The notes below the pieces were generated by a model. It did not search any database. It was not told where the DNA came from and saw only the letters and a program-made list of their open reading frames with translations. From the NCBI GenBank assembly GCA_951394405.1, contig OX596338.1, positions 3,844,001 to 3,908,000 of the forward strand: a stretch of 64,000 bases of DNA, in the 5' to 3' direction. Positions 1 through 11,031 of the stretch are shown piece by piece (position 1 is the stretch's first letter; each line of letters starts with the position of its first letter). Made by a program: the position numbers and the translations under genes. This stretch comes from Coprinellus micaceus (Eukaryota; Basidiomycota; Agaricomycetes; Agaricales; Psathyrellaceae).

Positions 1-1467
1 CAGACGGTCCTTCCCAATGTGCCCTAACCTCTGATGTAATAGTTCCTTCTCGATCTTGGAGATGTAGGCTGCCTCCGTTTCCGTGTTTTCGAGCGTTGTC
101 CCATTGAGAGAGCCAACAGTTCCGTCGATGGTAGCTGTTAGGAGTAGCTCGCCATTCTTGAAGAAGTCAAGCGAGTCTCCTTCAATTACGACGCGCATTT
201 TGCTCTTCTTAACAACGGAGAGGATCGAGAATAGGTTATTGCGAAGTGCGGGAACATATAGTACATCGTTGAATATCACAGTTTGGCCAACCTTTCCGTA
301 TATACGAGGCGTGAAACGTACTTCCCCCTTTCCTGTAGCCCAGACGATCTCGTTGTTGGCGAGAGACACAGCAATTTTCACCGCAACCATGTTACGGATC
401 CACTTGCGATTGGGTGTCATATGTGAGGTTGCACCTGAGTCTGGGTTCCAGGAAGTATTAGTGGGGTTGTTACGAGCTCGACGGATAAGGGGACTTGCGA
501 TGTGGGCAACACTGGCCATCATGACGCTCTCCTCAGCAGTCGCTGCTGTGGTAGGTGTCTCCGCGATCTTGGCCTTCTGGGAGTTCTGGACGCGGCAGTC
601 CTTGTCCTCATGCGTGTTCTGCCAACCGTGGACCTTGCACCTGTACTTCGCCTTCTTCTTCGGGGCAGCTGTGGCTACCTGAAGAGCGGCGGACGTCCCC
701 TCAGCAAGCTGAGTGTTGCGAGCGAGGGAGTCGGCCTTGCGAAGGTGATCGAGGACTTCAAGGGGATTGTCGTCCCCAGTGGAGATGTGGTTGAGCGTAT
801 TGCGGAGGATGGTGTCATCCTTGCCAAGACCAATGGGGATCATGCTGATTGCAAGATCGCGCGCGAGATGAGCAGCCGTGTATCCTTCCTCGAAAGCAGA
901 GGGCGTAAGGAGTTCATGTGCTCCCCGACTGGTGGATTGAATCGTCGTTGTTGCTCCGTCCGATGTCGTTTGGGAGGAGATGGTGACGGTCTGTGTTGTC
1001 TCTGGAAGGTATTCTGCTCCTTGCGGGAGGAGCGCAGTGAGACGTGAGGCGTGTGCCATGCAACGCGATCCGAAGTCGGAGTAGGTCTCCTTCTCGAAAC
1101 CCGAGGACCTCATTCGGAGTGCCATCATCTCCTGAAGGACACTGATGCGAGAGCCAGAAGTCTTGGGCTGGTAGGTTTCCAAGAGCTTCTCCCAGATAGC
1201 AGCGATGTCGGTGACTTGGATGCCAGAGAGGACGGTCTCGAGTTGGGAGTGGTCGAGAGTAGACCGGACGTAGCCGATGAGCTTGGAGCGGCGACTGGCA
1301 TAGTCGGACTTGACCTTGTCGTCGGCATTGCTCCCAGGTTTTTTCTCTTCCCCAGTGAGGATGCCGTAGGCGTTGAGGTCGAAGGCCTTGTTCTCGACAG
1401 TGAACTTCCACTGCTGCACAGTGTAGGCCGTGAGCATGATGGGCGAGGACGTAGTGGTAGAGTCCAT
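1..1467 (-). CDS. Copia Gag-protease polyprotein, N-terminal 489 codons
   Basis: The frame is open from the ATG at 1467 to the window edge. Residues 1 to about 240 form a Gag of the UBN2/copia type with a WEKLLETYQP segment. A zinc-knuckle variant follows at residues 277-291 (C277, H280, H286, C291; the usual second Cys is replaced by His). The aspartic protease motif WNPDSGATSHM is at residues 340-350, catalytic Asp343. The last residues, LLHQRLGHIGKD, match the start of the GAG_pre-integrase domain. Integrase, RT and RNase H would lie to the left of the window. The first ATG of the open frame was chosen as the start; it follows the LTR and leader. In the family this polyprotein forms the particle and processes itself. 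The assignment rests on domain order and motifs. Confidence 0.9.
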   Translation of the reverse strand, partial: MDSTTTSSPIMLTAYTVQQWKFTVENKAFDLNAYGILTGEEKKPGSNADDKVKSDYASRRSKLIGYVRSTLDHSQLETVLSGIQVTDIAAIWEKLLETYQPKTSGSRISVLQEMMALRMRSSGFEKETYSDFGSRCMAHASRLTALLPQGAEYLPETTQTVTISSQTTSDGATTTIQSTSRGAHELLTPSAFEEGYTAAHLARDLAISMIPIGLGKDDTILRNTLNHISTGDDNPLEVLDHLRKADSLARNTQLAEGTSAALQVATAAPKKKAKYRCKVHGWQNTHEDKDCRVQNSQKAKIAETPTTAATAEESVMMASVAHIASPLIRRARNNPTNTSWNPDSGATSHMTPNRKWIRNMVAVKIAVSLANNEIVWATGKGEVRFTPRIYGKVGQTVIFNDVLYVPALRNNLFSILSVVKKSKMRVVIEGDSLDFFKNGELLLTATIDGTVGSLNGTTLENTETEAAYISKIEKELLHQRLGHIGKDRL

Positions 1468-2040
1468 GATGGTAGGTGATAAAGAATGGGAGAGGATAAA
1501 ATGATAGGTACGAAACGATAAGTGATAGGTGATAGGTAAAGTGCCCGTGATTTTGTAGGTAAAACGGACCAATACGTAGATATCCTAAAAAGGAGTTGAA
1601 GTTTTACACTAAGATCCGCAGAGGGAACCCCGCTGTCACTTTGAGTACCGGTTACTGAAAGCGTTTGGATGGAGGGAGCGCTACCGTTGCGTCGTTTCCC
1701 CAGTCCAACCGAATCAGGCCTCTCAAAGAAGGATCACTACTCTAATTCCGCAGACGGTAAGCGTCTGTGGACTTCCTGATAGCTTCTTTCCCGTAGTGGG
1801 AACGCTTGCCGCGGGGTAGAAGGTGGTAATGGAAGTTGATATGTACTCCTGAGTATCAGGAGGGGTAGTGGAATGTAAGTAGCGAAACGTAAATAGCGAA
1901 AGTGAAGATAGTGAAAATGTGAAGGGAGATAGGCTTCAGGTGGAGATATCACACGAGAAGAGGCCGTAGGCTATGGGCGATCGAGGGGCAGTGGAGCGGT
2001 TACCGCGGTGTCTGATAACGGATGGCGTGATCAGAGGAGC

Positions 2041-2055
2041 CCGGGGCTCATAACT
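2041..2055 (-). promoter_or_regulatory. Copia primer-binding site (initiator tRNA-Met half molecule)
   Basis: Read in the element's sense, AGTTATGAGCCCCGG directly follows the LTR's terminal CA. It is complementary to the anticodon stem-loop of eukaryotic initiator tRNA-Met (GGGCTCATAAC), the half-tRNA primer used by Copia and Ty5. This fixes the LTR end at 2056. Confidence 0.7.
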
Positions 2056-2439
2056 TGTAGAACGATGCAAGTATGACCCACTGTAAGTGGGGAGAGTTCG
2101 ATATTAGATTTGGAAGTAAGTAGGGTATACAAGATACGCACCTGTAAGTGGGGAGAGTTCGATGGGGACTCACCCACTTACAGTGTGGACTATATACTGT
2201 GGAGAACAATAGATAACCTATATGCGGAACAATAGGAAAGAACAATAGACGTTCCATAAGCAGAGAACAATAGCAGTGAATGGAGATAAGGTGGAGATAA
2301 GAGAACAATAAGTGCGAGTATAATGGGAATAATACAAGGTGCTTGTTGTTCTCTGTAGAACAATAAAAGATAAGTAAAACGTTCGAAATAGAGGTATTCT
2401 TTGTAGAGATAGAGTTGACATGAGCATTGTCTTCCAACA
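2056..2439 (-). repeat. Copia 5' LTR
   Basis: In the element's sense the LTR begins TGTTGGAAG and ends CTACA, the usual TG...CA ends of Copia LTRs. Its outer end abuts the interrupted transposase frame at 2440. Inside it are a perfect 22-bp direct repeat (2081-2102 and 2142-2163), an inverted partial copy of it (2171-2183), and six copies of GAACAATA-like sequence between 2204 and 2367, probably promoter elements. Only one LTR is in the window, so the boundaries come from the TG/CA ends, the primer site and the host frame. Confidence 0.78.
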
Positions 2440-4057
2440 TTATCCTGCCATATTCAAACCAGACGACCCTCACTTACCTCCTGATTCAAACCACCCCGAT
2501 GTCAACGTCAGCGCCCTCATGGACACGTCATCCCCCGCTCGTCTTGAAGTCTATGAGAGCAAGCTCAAGACCGTGGTCGAATCACCCAACATGAACCAGT
2601 ACACCGTCAACTGACGCGACACTGGCATCTCGAAACCCAGTATCTTCTCTGGACTCTCCAAGAAGCACCGCCTTAGCATGCTCGGAATGTGGCCCACAGA
2701 CCTGATGCATCTCACTGGATTGAACATTACGGACGTTCTTTTGGATCTTTGGAGAGGAACGATTGACTGTGGGCCCGGCGATCATACCTCTACCTGGGAT
2801 TGGGCTGTTCTGACTGGCGACTTCTGGACCCAGCATGGTGCGGCTGTGGCGAGTTTCAAACGACACCTTGTCTCTTCGGTTGAACGTCCTCCACGGGACC
2901 CTGCAAAGAAGATCAACAGTGGGTACAAGGCCAAAGAATGGCTGACGTACGTCTACGGCATGCTCCCCGCTCTGCTATACCAGGTCCTCCCAGAACCCTA
3001 CTGGAAAAACTTTTGCAAACTCGTCTGGGGCATTCGCATAATTAGCCAGAGGACTATCACCAAGCAGGAATTGGAATCTGCTCACACTGCTCTCGTCGAA
3101 TTCGTCCAGGAGTTTGAAATTCTTTATGTCCAACGCAAATCCTCCCGCATCCACTTCATCCGGCAATGCATACATAATCTCATCCATACCTGTCCAGAGA
3201 CGGTTCGCACCGGGCCTCTCAGCCTTCTAGCCCAATGGGTGATGGAACGCACAATCGGAAATCTAGGGGAGGAAATCAAGCAACCGTCGAACCCGTACAA
3301 GAACCTCTCGGAGCGAGGTGTTCGACGAGCGCAAACCAACTGTGTCATCTCGATGCTTGACCTCCTCCCCGAAGATTCACCTCCTCATGGTGCAACAGAC
3401 CAGGGCGATGGCTACTACCTCATGAACCCCACAGCCCCTACTGTCATCAAGATGACTATGAACGAATCGGAGGCATTCTTGGACTATGCGGAGGAGCAGG
3501 AGCCTGGCTACGACCTGGGCTCAACGACTGTTACCTGCCTTCGAAGAGGCCGATTACGGCTTCCCACTCAGCAAGTTGGTCGAACGGCGTGGAAGGAGAA
3601 CCTCAAGTCTCCTGACGCACCCCTACGCATCTCACGAATGGTCAAGGTACGTCTCAATGGCACGGTATTTCTATTCTTACTAATTAAGGCCCCGTAGATT
3701 GTTGAGCACTATGAGGAGGAGGATGGGACAATTGTCAAGGATGTGGTGGTTGGCGAAGTTGCCTACTTCTTTGAGGCATACTTTAATGGCAAAAAGGAGG
3801 GCCTCGCAATGGTTTCTGTCTGCAACGACCCCGATCCTTCGATTCTGGCAGAATCAAGTGGTGTCCTCTGGGTGACGCAGCTGGAATCTGGTACCAACAT
3901 GCGTGTGGTGCATGTCAAGGACATCCAGGCGGTCGTGTCCTTACTCCCCTTCCCTGCAATTCCTGGCAAGCTGTTCCTCTTTGAGGAACTTGGGATCGAC
4001 GTCTCATATCTCAACTCCCCACTCTTCCTCTCTGATAGTGATTTAGATATCGACTGA
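2440..4057 (+). pseudogene. CACTA (EnSpm) transposase Tnp2, C-terminal remnant
   Basis: This is the C-terminal third of a Tnp2-type transposase as found in many Agaricomycetes. It has the HLTGLNITDVLLDLWRGTID segment, then a WDWAVLTGDFW...HG block, then a DUF4218-like tail with ERTIGNLGEEIKQPSNPY. One 51-nt intron (3647-3697, GTACGT...CCGTAG, branch site CTAAT) joins two exons in frame, ending at the TGA at 4055-4057. Two breaks make it dead: the Copia LTR replaces everything upstream of 2440, and an in-frame TGA lies at 2612-2614. The catalytic DDE part is absent. No CACTA terminal repeat was recognised downstream. Confidence 0.85.
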
Positions 4058-4134
4058 ATTCCTGTTGTAGATACATAGATTTGTCAATCAAACCTTCCGC
4101 GAACACATTCACGATGCCATTAAGTAAGGTATAC

Positions 4135-4498
4135 TCAGAATCGTTCGTAATCCCGGCCTGCGATGTTTATCAGTCTACGTATCCTACACATGTTCAAAAC
4201 AAGATCACTCACAGGTAAATGGGACCACCATCCATGTCAACTTCGCCGTTGGCTTCAACGACCCGATCGTAACGTTATGCGAAGCCCCGTCCGAGTGAAT
4301 AATCATCCCCGGAACTCTGAACGTCGCCTTCACACTGCCCTGAGATGTGACTTCAGCCTTCACAACCGCGAGAGGCTTGGGCTCGTGTTGACAGGCCACG
4401 GTACCCCAGTCAATGGGCCAGGTGACTCCACGTTAGTTGGGGTTGCCCGGAGCTGATGGAGGAACAGCCAGAGAAGAGGTAAGTTCGTTTGTATTCAT
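4135..4498 (-). pseudogene. Unrecognised minus-strand coding remnant
   Basis: A minus-strand frame from an ATG at 4498 reads about 21 codons, meets an in-frame TAA near 4434, then stays open through residues such as WPIDWGTVACQHEPK and VTIGSLKPTAKLTWMVV. A plausible intron (GTGAGT near 4213 to GCAG at 4158, with a CTGAT branch site) would join it to a short last exon ending at 4135. I do not recognise the protein. It could instead be chance open frame with a chance splice site. It sits just downstream of the CACTA remnant. Confidence 0.25.
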
Positions 4499-5506
4499 GT
4501 GCGCATAGGCAATGCGACGAGTGACTGACCTTGTACATATATATTTACAAGTCCCCCTGGTTATCCTCCGTCTGCCTGCTCACCCCTTGAGCTGGTGACC
4601 ATTGGACACCGTCTGCCCGTGCCCAAGCACGCAATAACTTCGTCCCCAGCTCACGCAGGCAGATGTTTCGTATGCTGGTTCCGAGGCTATTTTAATAGTA
4701 CTCGGGTACTTGTACCCGGCACCCAAAGTGCCAAGCTTTTCCGCAGAATAAGACCCAGTGATCGTGGGAGCCACCTGCTAAAAATGCTGTTCAAGTGATG
4801 TCCATCCAACTGGTCGCAAGTTCAATTCCCCTCCAGTGCATTTTCTTTTTTCGCAGGTCCCTGGTTCAATTCCAAGTGAGTGCATTTATTTATTTTTCAC
4901 AAGGTTGTGAGTTCAATTCCACCAGACCACAATGTATTTTATTTAAGTCAACAAGTCAGGAGAATTGCAGGAGAAGCCGAGGAACATGCCACGCAATGCG
5001 ATGGTCTACTACCCACAAGTGGTACGCTCACTCCAAACGAAAGAGATTGACTGGGAAAATGTGAGTAGAGCCCTGGCATATGACACACAAATACTTACAT
5101 ACCTTCTCTCTTCACCCACAGCTGCGCTCCGTTCTCCTTCAGCCGAGCCAAGTGGTGTCCGAGATCGTTGAGGATTTGGGCGCCTAATTGGCGCTGATAG
5201 CCAAGCACAGTTCCTCACGTGCATTTGGGCCTGGAAACATTGTGGATCCGCAACGTTCTGAGCGCGTTTTGCATGTGAGAAGGGGGAGCCGAAAGGGAAC
5301 CGAGATCTCGAGGGAGGAGGACGTGGTGGTGGTTGAGAGCTGGGATGTACTGGCAGTCAGGGGCGGCATCAAACTGCTGACGGTCCGTGCGCGTACGCGG
5401 TCAGGTGACCGCATATATCCAGTAAATGAGATATATTGTGGACGCGCGGCATCGAATTTCCTCAAGGCTTTCTTCCCTTCCCCCACCAGCCCCTCACTCA
5501 TACGCC
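4499..5506. other. Intergenic stretch with three tRNA B-box-like repeats
   Basis: No convincing gene. The decamer GTTCAATTCC, close to the tRNA T-arm/B-box consensus, occurs three times at 4820, 4864 and 4911, spaced 44-47 nt, each in a T-rich surround; no matching A-box or cloverleaf is visible. Around 4987-5177 a two-exon reading frame of about 46 codons (GTGAGT...CCACAG intron) can be drawn but is too short to trust. The last 300 bp are upstream sequence of the next gene. Confidence 0.4.
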
Positions 5507-8207
5507 ATGGCTCCCACTCTCGATGTCCATGATCCCAACGACTACGACTACGACACTCAGTCCTGTGCCTCGGAAACCGACAACAAGGCCACTCCCAACG
5601 AAGTCATCGACCTCGCCGATAACGCCGATGGCGCCACCGCCGAGACCACTACCGCCGATGCCGGCTCTACTTCCTCCGATGAGAAAAAGCGAGCCAAGGC
5701 CAAGGCCAAGAAGCATCGTAACAAGGAGAATAGGAAGAAGAGGAAGGACGACGACGAACTCCTTGCTGATTTCATCGAGCTCGCTACTGTAAACCCTGAT
5801 GCTGCCAAACTTCAGTGGAAGGGGCTGCAGCGTCTACAGGACTGTGTCTCTCAAATGAGGTACGCATATATGTATTCTCATCAGCGTCTTTCCCTTTCTG
5901 ATTGTTACCAGGGTGTCGATGGCCGAACTCAACGGCTCCGTAGAGCGCCTGAAGACAGAAATACTCAACAAGGCCTCGCCTGAACCCACTGGGAGCCTAC
6001 CCAACCCGCCCATCTATCCCCCTTCCCCTGAAACCCCAGATGACGAGGATGAACAGAAGCTTGTCTTCTTTTTCTGCACTCAGTGGAACGCCAAGAAGAC
6101 CGAGATGGACAACGAACTGAAGACCCCCAAGAGTGCTGCAGCTCAAGCCCAGCTCAAGACCAAGATCAACGCAACAACCCTGGCCTGGGGCTTCCTCGTT
6201 GATGAGGATGGCGACGTGGTCGCCCTTGCTACCATCGAAGACGTTGGCTCCGTCATCCGCTCTGCCCTCATCGAGTTGGAGAAATGGGGCAAGCTCGGAG
6301 CTACCTGGACCGACGCGACTGGCCTGTTCGCCAAGGTCTGGATGGTCAAGCTTCTCGAAAAGACCTTCCCCTTCCTCGCCAAGTGCCATGGGCACTGGAA
6401 AGCGCTCTACTGCACCCAGAAGATTGCTGGCGACTTCCTTCCACGTCTCCGCACTCGTATTGCCGATGCCCTGACAGCCGCCCTTGCTGCTGCTGGTGTC
6501 AACGCCCCCAATGTCCAAGTCCCCGCCAACACCACGGATGCTGCCTCTGCTATCACCACTGCCATTGTGAAGACTCCCATCGTTGCCACCCCCTCTGCTG
6601 TCGCCGCAAGGGGTCTTCCCACTCCTGCAACTGCCTCGCGGTCAGGTGCGACCACTCCCGCCGTCATCGGAGCTAGGTCCAATGCCATCTCAGGCTCCGC
6701 TACACCAGCCATTGCCCCCTCAATGTCACTGCCTGCTTCTGACCTCAAGCGCAAGCTTTCAGAAGCCTCAGGCGACGTTAGCGACACCCAGTCCAAGCTC
6801 CGCGGCAAGATTACCTATGATGCTGAGGGTAACCCACGCTACCGACGAAGGCTTACCAAACGTTCGAAGTTGGCTGGGGACGATGACACCCCGTAAGTAT
6901 TTCTTTGTTGACTACATACATCCATATATTAACCATCGTCACCACAGAAACTCTGGCACCCCTCAGGTCACCGCTCCCCCGACTCCCTCAACCATGTCTC
7001 GACGCCCATCAACTACCTGGGAGACGCCGGCAGGCCTAGCTCCAAACCTCCCCCACGCCAGCTCTTCTACATCCTTGTCGGGTGCTCAGCCTCCCCTCAG
7101 TTTGCTGCAGTTCGAGACCCCCATGCCATTGTACCATGGCCAGTCCAACGCCACCTTCACCACATCATCATCAACACCATCTCTCTTCGTCGCCCCCTCC
7201 ATCAGCCAGCCCCTCTTCGTCCATGATGATCAACACGACGACACTGGTGGCTTTGACGACTTTTATGCGAGCGACCCAGAAGACGATTCCCCACCCCCTC
7301 AGTTCTTCCAAAATCCCGCCCAAGTTCAAGCGCAGGCTCAGTTCGAGCAGAACATGACGGCATCATTCAGCACTTCTTCCTCAACCACAAACTCCCACCC
7401 TGCTCCCACTGGCCCTACTCCGCCGGCGTCCTCCTGGAACCACCCCGTTCCCACTGGCCCTACTCCGCCGGTGTCTTCCTGGAACCACCCCGCTCCCACT
7501 GGCCCTACTCCACCGACATCTTCCTGGAACCACCCCACTCCCACTGGCCCTACTCCGCCGGCGTCTTCCTGGAACCACCCCGCTCTCACTGGCCCTACTC
7601 CGCCAGCGTCTTCCTGGAACCAGCCTGCTCCCACTGGCCCTACTCCGCCGGCGTCTTCCTGGAACCAGCCTGCCCCACCCCCAGCTGCTACTGGCCCTAC
7701 CCCACCGGTAACCAATTGGAACCAGCCTGCTCCCCCGCAACCTACGAGGAGGCGCGGAAGGCCAGCTGGTAGTGTCAACAAGGAAAATATCGGAAAGTAA
7801 GTAGTCTTCCAATCTTGAGGCCCTATGCTCATCGATGCTCACTAGGGCATGTGCCTATGCGGACTACCGTAAGGCAAACTCTGGTGGATCCGAGGCTGCT
7901 GCTCAGAAGGCATTCAATCCTATTTGGAAGGCAATGCCTCTGACGCAAAGAGAGGTAAGGGCCCCTTACCCCTTCACTAACTTGCTGACCATTTTTCAGG
8001 GATGGAACACCTTCGCACTCAAGGTGCAAGGGGGTGTCCAGGGTGACATCGTAAGTACCTCGTCTATCCTTGGTTCCGTACTGACATGCCCTTGTTTCCA
8101 CATAGGCCGCGACGTCTGAAGCTATTGTCTTCGATCCCCCGACTGCCTCCAACTCCCGTGCAGGCCCCTCCAACACCCAGGCTGGTCCTTCCCATGGTCG
8201 CCAATAG
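5507..8207 (+). CDS. Uncharacterised nuclear protein with proline-rich repeats and AT-hook (six exons)
   Basis: Exons are 5507-5859, 5912-6892, 6948-7796, 7846-7954, 8000-8050 and 8106-8207, joined by GT-AG introns of 45-55 nt, giving about 814 residues with no internal stop. The N-terminus is acidic, with a strong basic stretch at residues 60-80 (likely nuclear import signal). A helical region follows (about 119-330), then Ala/Thr/Pro-rich linker. Residues about 595-708 hold seven to eight copies of a 15-residue unit, PxPTGPTPPASSWNH. Next comes RRRGRPAGS (712-720), a match to the AT-hook that binds AT-rich minor groove, then a conserved-looking tail with YADYRKANSGGSEAAAQKAFNP. No known full-length family recognised. 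The ATG at 5507 is the first in a good context (GCCATGG). The frame stays open some 50 codons past the TAG, so an altered 3' end is possible. DNA or chromatin binding is an inference. Confidence 0.75.
7393..7720 (+). repeat. 45-bp coding minisatellite
   Basis: A 45-bp unit (codons for PAPTGPTPPASSWNH with small changes) is repeated about seven times inside exon 3 of the AT-hook gene. Units differ by a few mostly silent or conservative changes, and the later ones change His to Gln. Such tracts change copy number easily, so length differences between strains are likely. Confidence 0.85.
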
Positions 8208-9243
8208 ATATTGGGCGCCATCGCTGATGCCATCGACCTCGCCGACTTCGTTCTCAGTCTAGAGTATGTGTTCCTTACCCTTTGGACTTCCATTTTCCTC
8301 GGTTTTCTTTCTCCTTGTATGTACAGTATGGTAATTCTCGGATCCATTCTCTGTTTGTATGTACATTAGACGCTTCCCTTAGATGTTGTACTTGTATGCA
8401 TTGCACTCGTCTCCTGCCGTCATTCCCCTTCCCTCCTTTTTGTTCTTCGCTTGTTCGTTCCTCTTTGCTCTCATTTGTTCTTCTTTGCTCTCACTCGCTG
8501 TCATTTGCTCTCGTGTTCTCCCGTACACTCTCACCGCTCCCGTACACCCTTGTGAGTGCTTTCCCTCGTCGTCTCCCCATCTCTACTGACGGAGTCTCAT
8601 CTCTCAGTGTGCCAGTGCCCCATACACTTCTCGGTGAGCCATACAGAACCCCTCTTCATTCATCCCATCACTGACATGCTCCCTGGCCTCGTAGCTCGCT
8701 TTCCTTCAACCCGCTGCTCTCAACAGCCGCCATCGTTCCCTTCCACCCCTTTGTCCTGTCCCGGTGAGTACCCTCCCTCATCCTCCCTTGGCGGGGCGCT
8801 AATTTTTCCTCATTTGCATTGTTTGCTACGTGCGCGAATAGGTCAAGTCAATTTCCACTATCATTCCCGTATTCGCCGCCGTGTATTGTATAGTATAATA
8901 AATGGTCCTATTGGCTCGCGACTACGATCTATTTGGGGTGGTTGTAAGCTACCAGAAGTGGTCAAGATCCCAGTGGCTAGCAGCCCGGGATCGATGAGAA
9001 TCGGATTTGCCTAGATGGGTTATGATCACGACTAGAATATGTTATGGATTAGTAGCTTCGACCGGCGTTCTCACTGGGGATAAAGCGTGTGGAATTCTCG
9101 GCAGGTTCTCACATAATTGGCGTTGAATACACTACTGGCGAGAGGTTGACGAGAGGGGGTTTGAGAAGTGAGGTTGAATCCGGGAGATTGACAGGCGGAG
9201 TTTAGCGTCGATAGTACACTTTGATGTTGAAAGGACTACTCAC

Positions 9244-9280
<37 letters not shown>

Positions 9281-9291
9281 TATCCTGGTTA
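8208..9291. other. Intergenic, pyrimidine-rich, with T32 run
   Basis: Nothing gene-like. 8400-8800 is C/T-rich with repeated TTTGCTCTC words. A homopolymer of 32 T lies at 9248-9279, flanked by CCAGG on one side and CCTGG on the other; read on the minus strand this is a poly(A) tract and could mark an old retroposed insertion. Confidence 0.5.
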
Positions 9292-10031
9292 TTGGGTGAC
9301 TTGCCATAAGATTAAAATATGTTTCCACATTATCTGGGCCTGTCATCGGAGTTCGAAGTTTGATTATAATACTCAGCTGAGTAAACCATAAGCGCCGGGG
9401 TGTCCAACCAGATTAAATCTCGAATAGATGGTTCGGCGCCGTGCCCCAGCCTAGGTTCACCACTCGCAGACACTTGACTCAAGCGTTATTGCTTCTTGGG
9501 CGGCCCTACTCCTCGATGAGGGATCACTCGCGTCATTTCCCTTCGGACCTTCAATCTCAGCGCTTTGACCGTCGGTGGTCTCCCTCAGAGGGGCCAGTAT
9601 CACTGTCGGTTTGGCTATTGGATGGCAGGTGCAGGTGCCCTGATCTCTCAGGGAACGTCGTGAAATACCTTGGTCGCACTTCAGTGTTAATCAGCGAGGT
9701 AGGAAAGACCGCCAATGGGCATGGGCGTATGCTCAGGGAGGAGTCGCTGAGGTCGCGCTGAAGCAACATCGAGACTCACTCTCACGAATGCCGGTCATGG
9801 AGGGCTCGTGAGAGGATCTAAGTACAAATAAGGCAGTTCAGGGTTTATTCGAGCGCCTCAGAATCTATTCGGGGGGTCCTGACCCTCTGAATAGATTCCG
9901 TTTTATTCAGACCCTCTCCCATCAAATTTTCAGCGCCCATGTCCCGGCATGTCGGCTTGGGAGGTCTACAGGCCCCGATTTACTCTGAATCTATTCAGAT
10001 ATATTCAAAAAGTCTTATGGCAAGTCACCCA
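9290..10031. mobile_element. MITE-like element with terminal inverted repeats
   Basis: A perfect 17-bp inverted repeat, GGGTGACTTGCCATAAG at 9293-9309 and its complement at 10013-10029, bounds about 740 bp with no long open frame. The similarity extends a few bases beyond the 17 bp on each side. Inside, GAATCTATTC (near 9858) and GAATAGATTC (near 9888) form a hairpin, and related words recur near 9985. This is the build of a non-autonomous DNA transposon. A clear target-site duplication was not found, so ends are approximate. Confidence 0.55.
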
Positions 10032-10985
10032 TTGTCCACCGGGTAGCACCCATGCGGGACATCACCTTATGTACAGGTCGTGTTTATACTGTCGCAGTCT
10101 GATTGGGGGGGATATGGGAATACGGGTTGAAGGAGCGCCGCCGTCCACTTCGGGTCGTTGTCCGGATACTTCAGTGAGTAGAGAACGTCCAGGTATTGGA
10201 AAGACCGGCGGTCCAGTGGTACGAGGATCCGAAGGTCCAAGTGTCCGGCCGTCCGTGAGTCCGTATATGAGCGGTTTTCGCATCCATTTCCATAGTCGTC
10301 CACCCATTGTTTGCTCATCAGAACCTAGTAGAGGAAGCCAAACAAGGTGAGCTGCGTTCCCTCGCATTATCCTCGAGGAACAGGCATAGCCTTCCAATTA
10401 GACGGGGAACACCGGCGAGAGCAAGCGAGGTTTAAAATTGGTGAATGGTTGAACATAGAGCTAGACGTGCAGATACGTCGAGCTGCCCATGTAATGAGTG
10501 AGAAGGGTGGTGACCTGCACATATATGGAAATGCACGCACAGAAACCCAGTTTCGAGTGAATATGGTGCTGAGGACGACGGGCCAATGCGAACAGCGGTA
10601 CGGTGGTTCGGTTTACCAAAATACGCTAATTTCTCCACGCGAGGCCCAGGGTTTTGCGTGCAGGGACATGGCTCATCAACTACCTTCCAGCCAGTAGGAC
10701 CGAAGGTACGAGGAGGGAAGCTGGGACGAATTCGGAACGAGGGTGGCCATGTCGATGGTTTAACGGCAGGAAGTACTCCATTTGGGGTGAATACATCACC
10801 TAAACTGTCGCGCAGCCCAACGTCAGTTGAGCGTGGTTGGCGCTGGGGTCAGGCAGCGCGATCGGATTTGCGACACCGGGCCTCCCATCACGCGATTCGG
10901 CAGGTGCCGAGGCTGTCATGTCTCTCGTGTAATTTTTTGAGTGGCATCCCTCCTACGCCCGGTAAGGAAACACCGTTTGACCAGG
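10032..10985. other. Intergenic, nothing recognised
   Basis: No open frame with coding character, no repeat and no RNA gene recognised. It ends at the TATA-like box of the next gene (TATATAAT, 10986-10993). Confidence 0.5.
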
Positions 10986-11031
10986 TATATAATCCGAGGC
11001 TACACGCTCCCCTTGACGGTAACTGACAGAC

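Larger units (their letters stand above)
1..2439 (-). mobile_element. Ty1/Copia LTR retrotransposon, 5' part
   Basis: This is the 5' portion of a Copia element read on the minus strand and cut by the window edge. From its 5' end it has a 384-bp LTR (2439 to 2056), a primer-binding site directly next to the LTR, an untranslated leader of about 570 nt, and an open gag-protease frame running off position 1. It is inserted inside a CACTA transposase gene: the host coding frame begins right after the LTR, at 2440. The other LTR and target duplication lie outside the window, so intactness cannot be judged. Nothing breaks the visible part of the frame. Confidence 0.88.

Noticed and set aside
4820..4936. 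tRNA gene
   Set aside because: T-arm-like sequences are present, but no acceptor stem, D-arm or anticodon arm could be paired around any of them.
7338..7842. Two minus-strand open frames opposite exon 3 of the AT-hook gene
   Set aside because: They are antisense readings of the 45-bp repeats; the plus-strand frame has matching introns on both sides.
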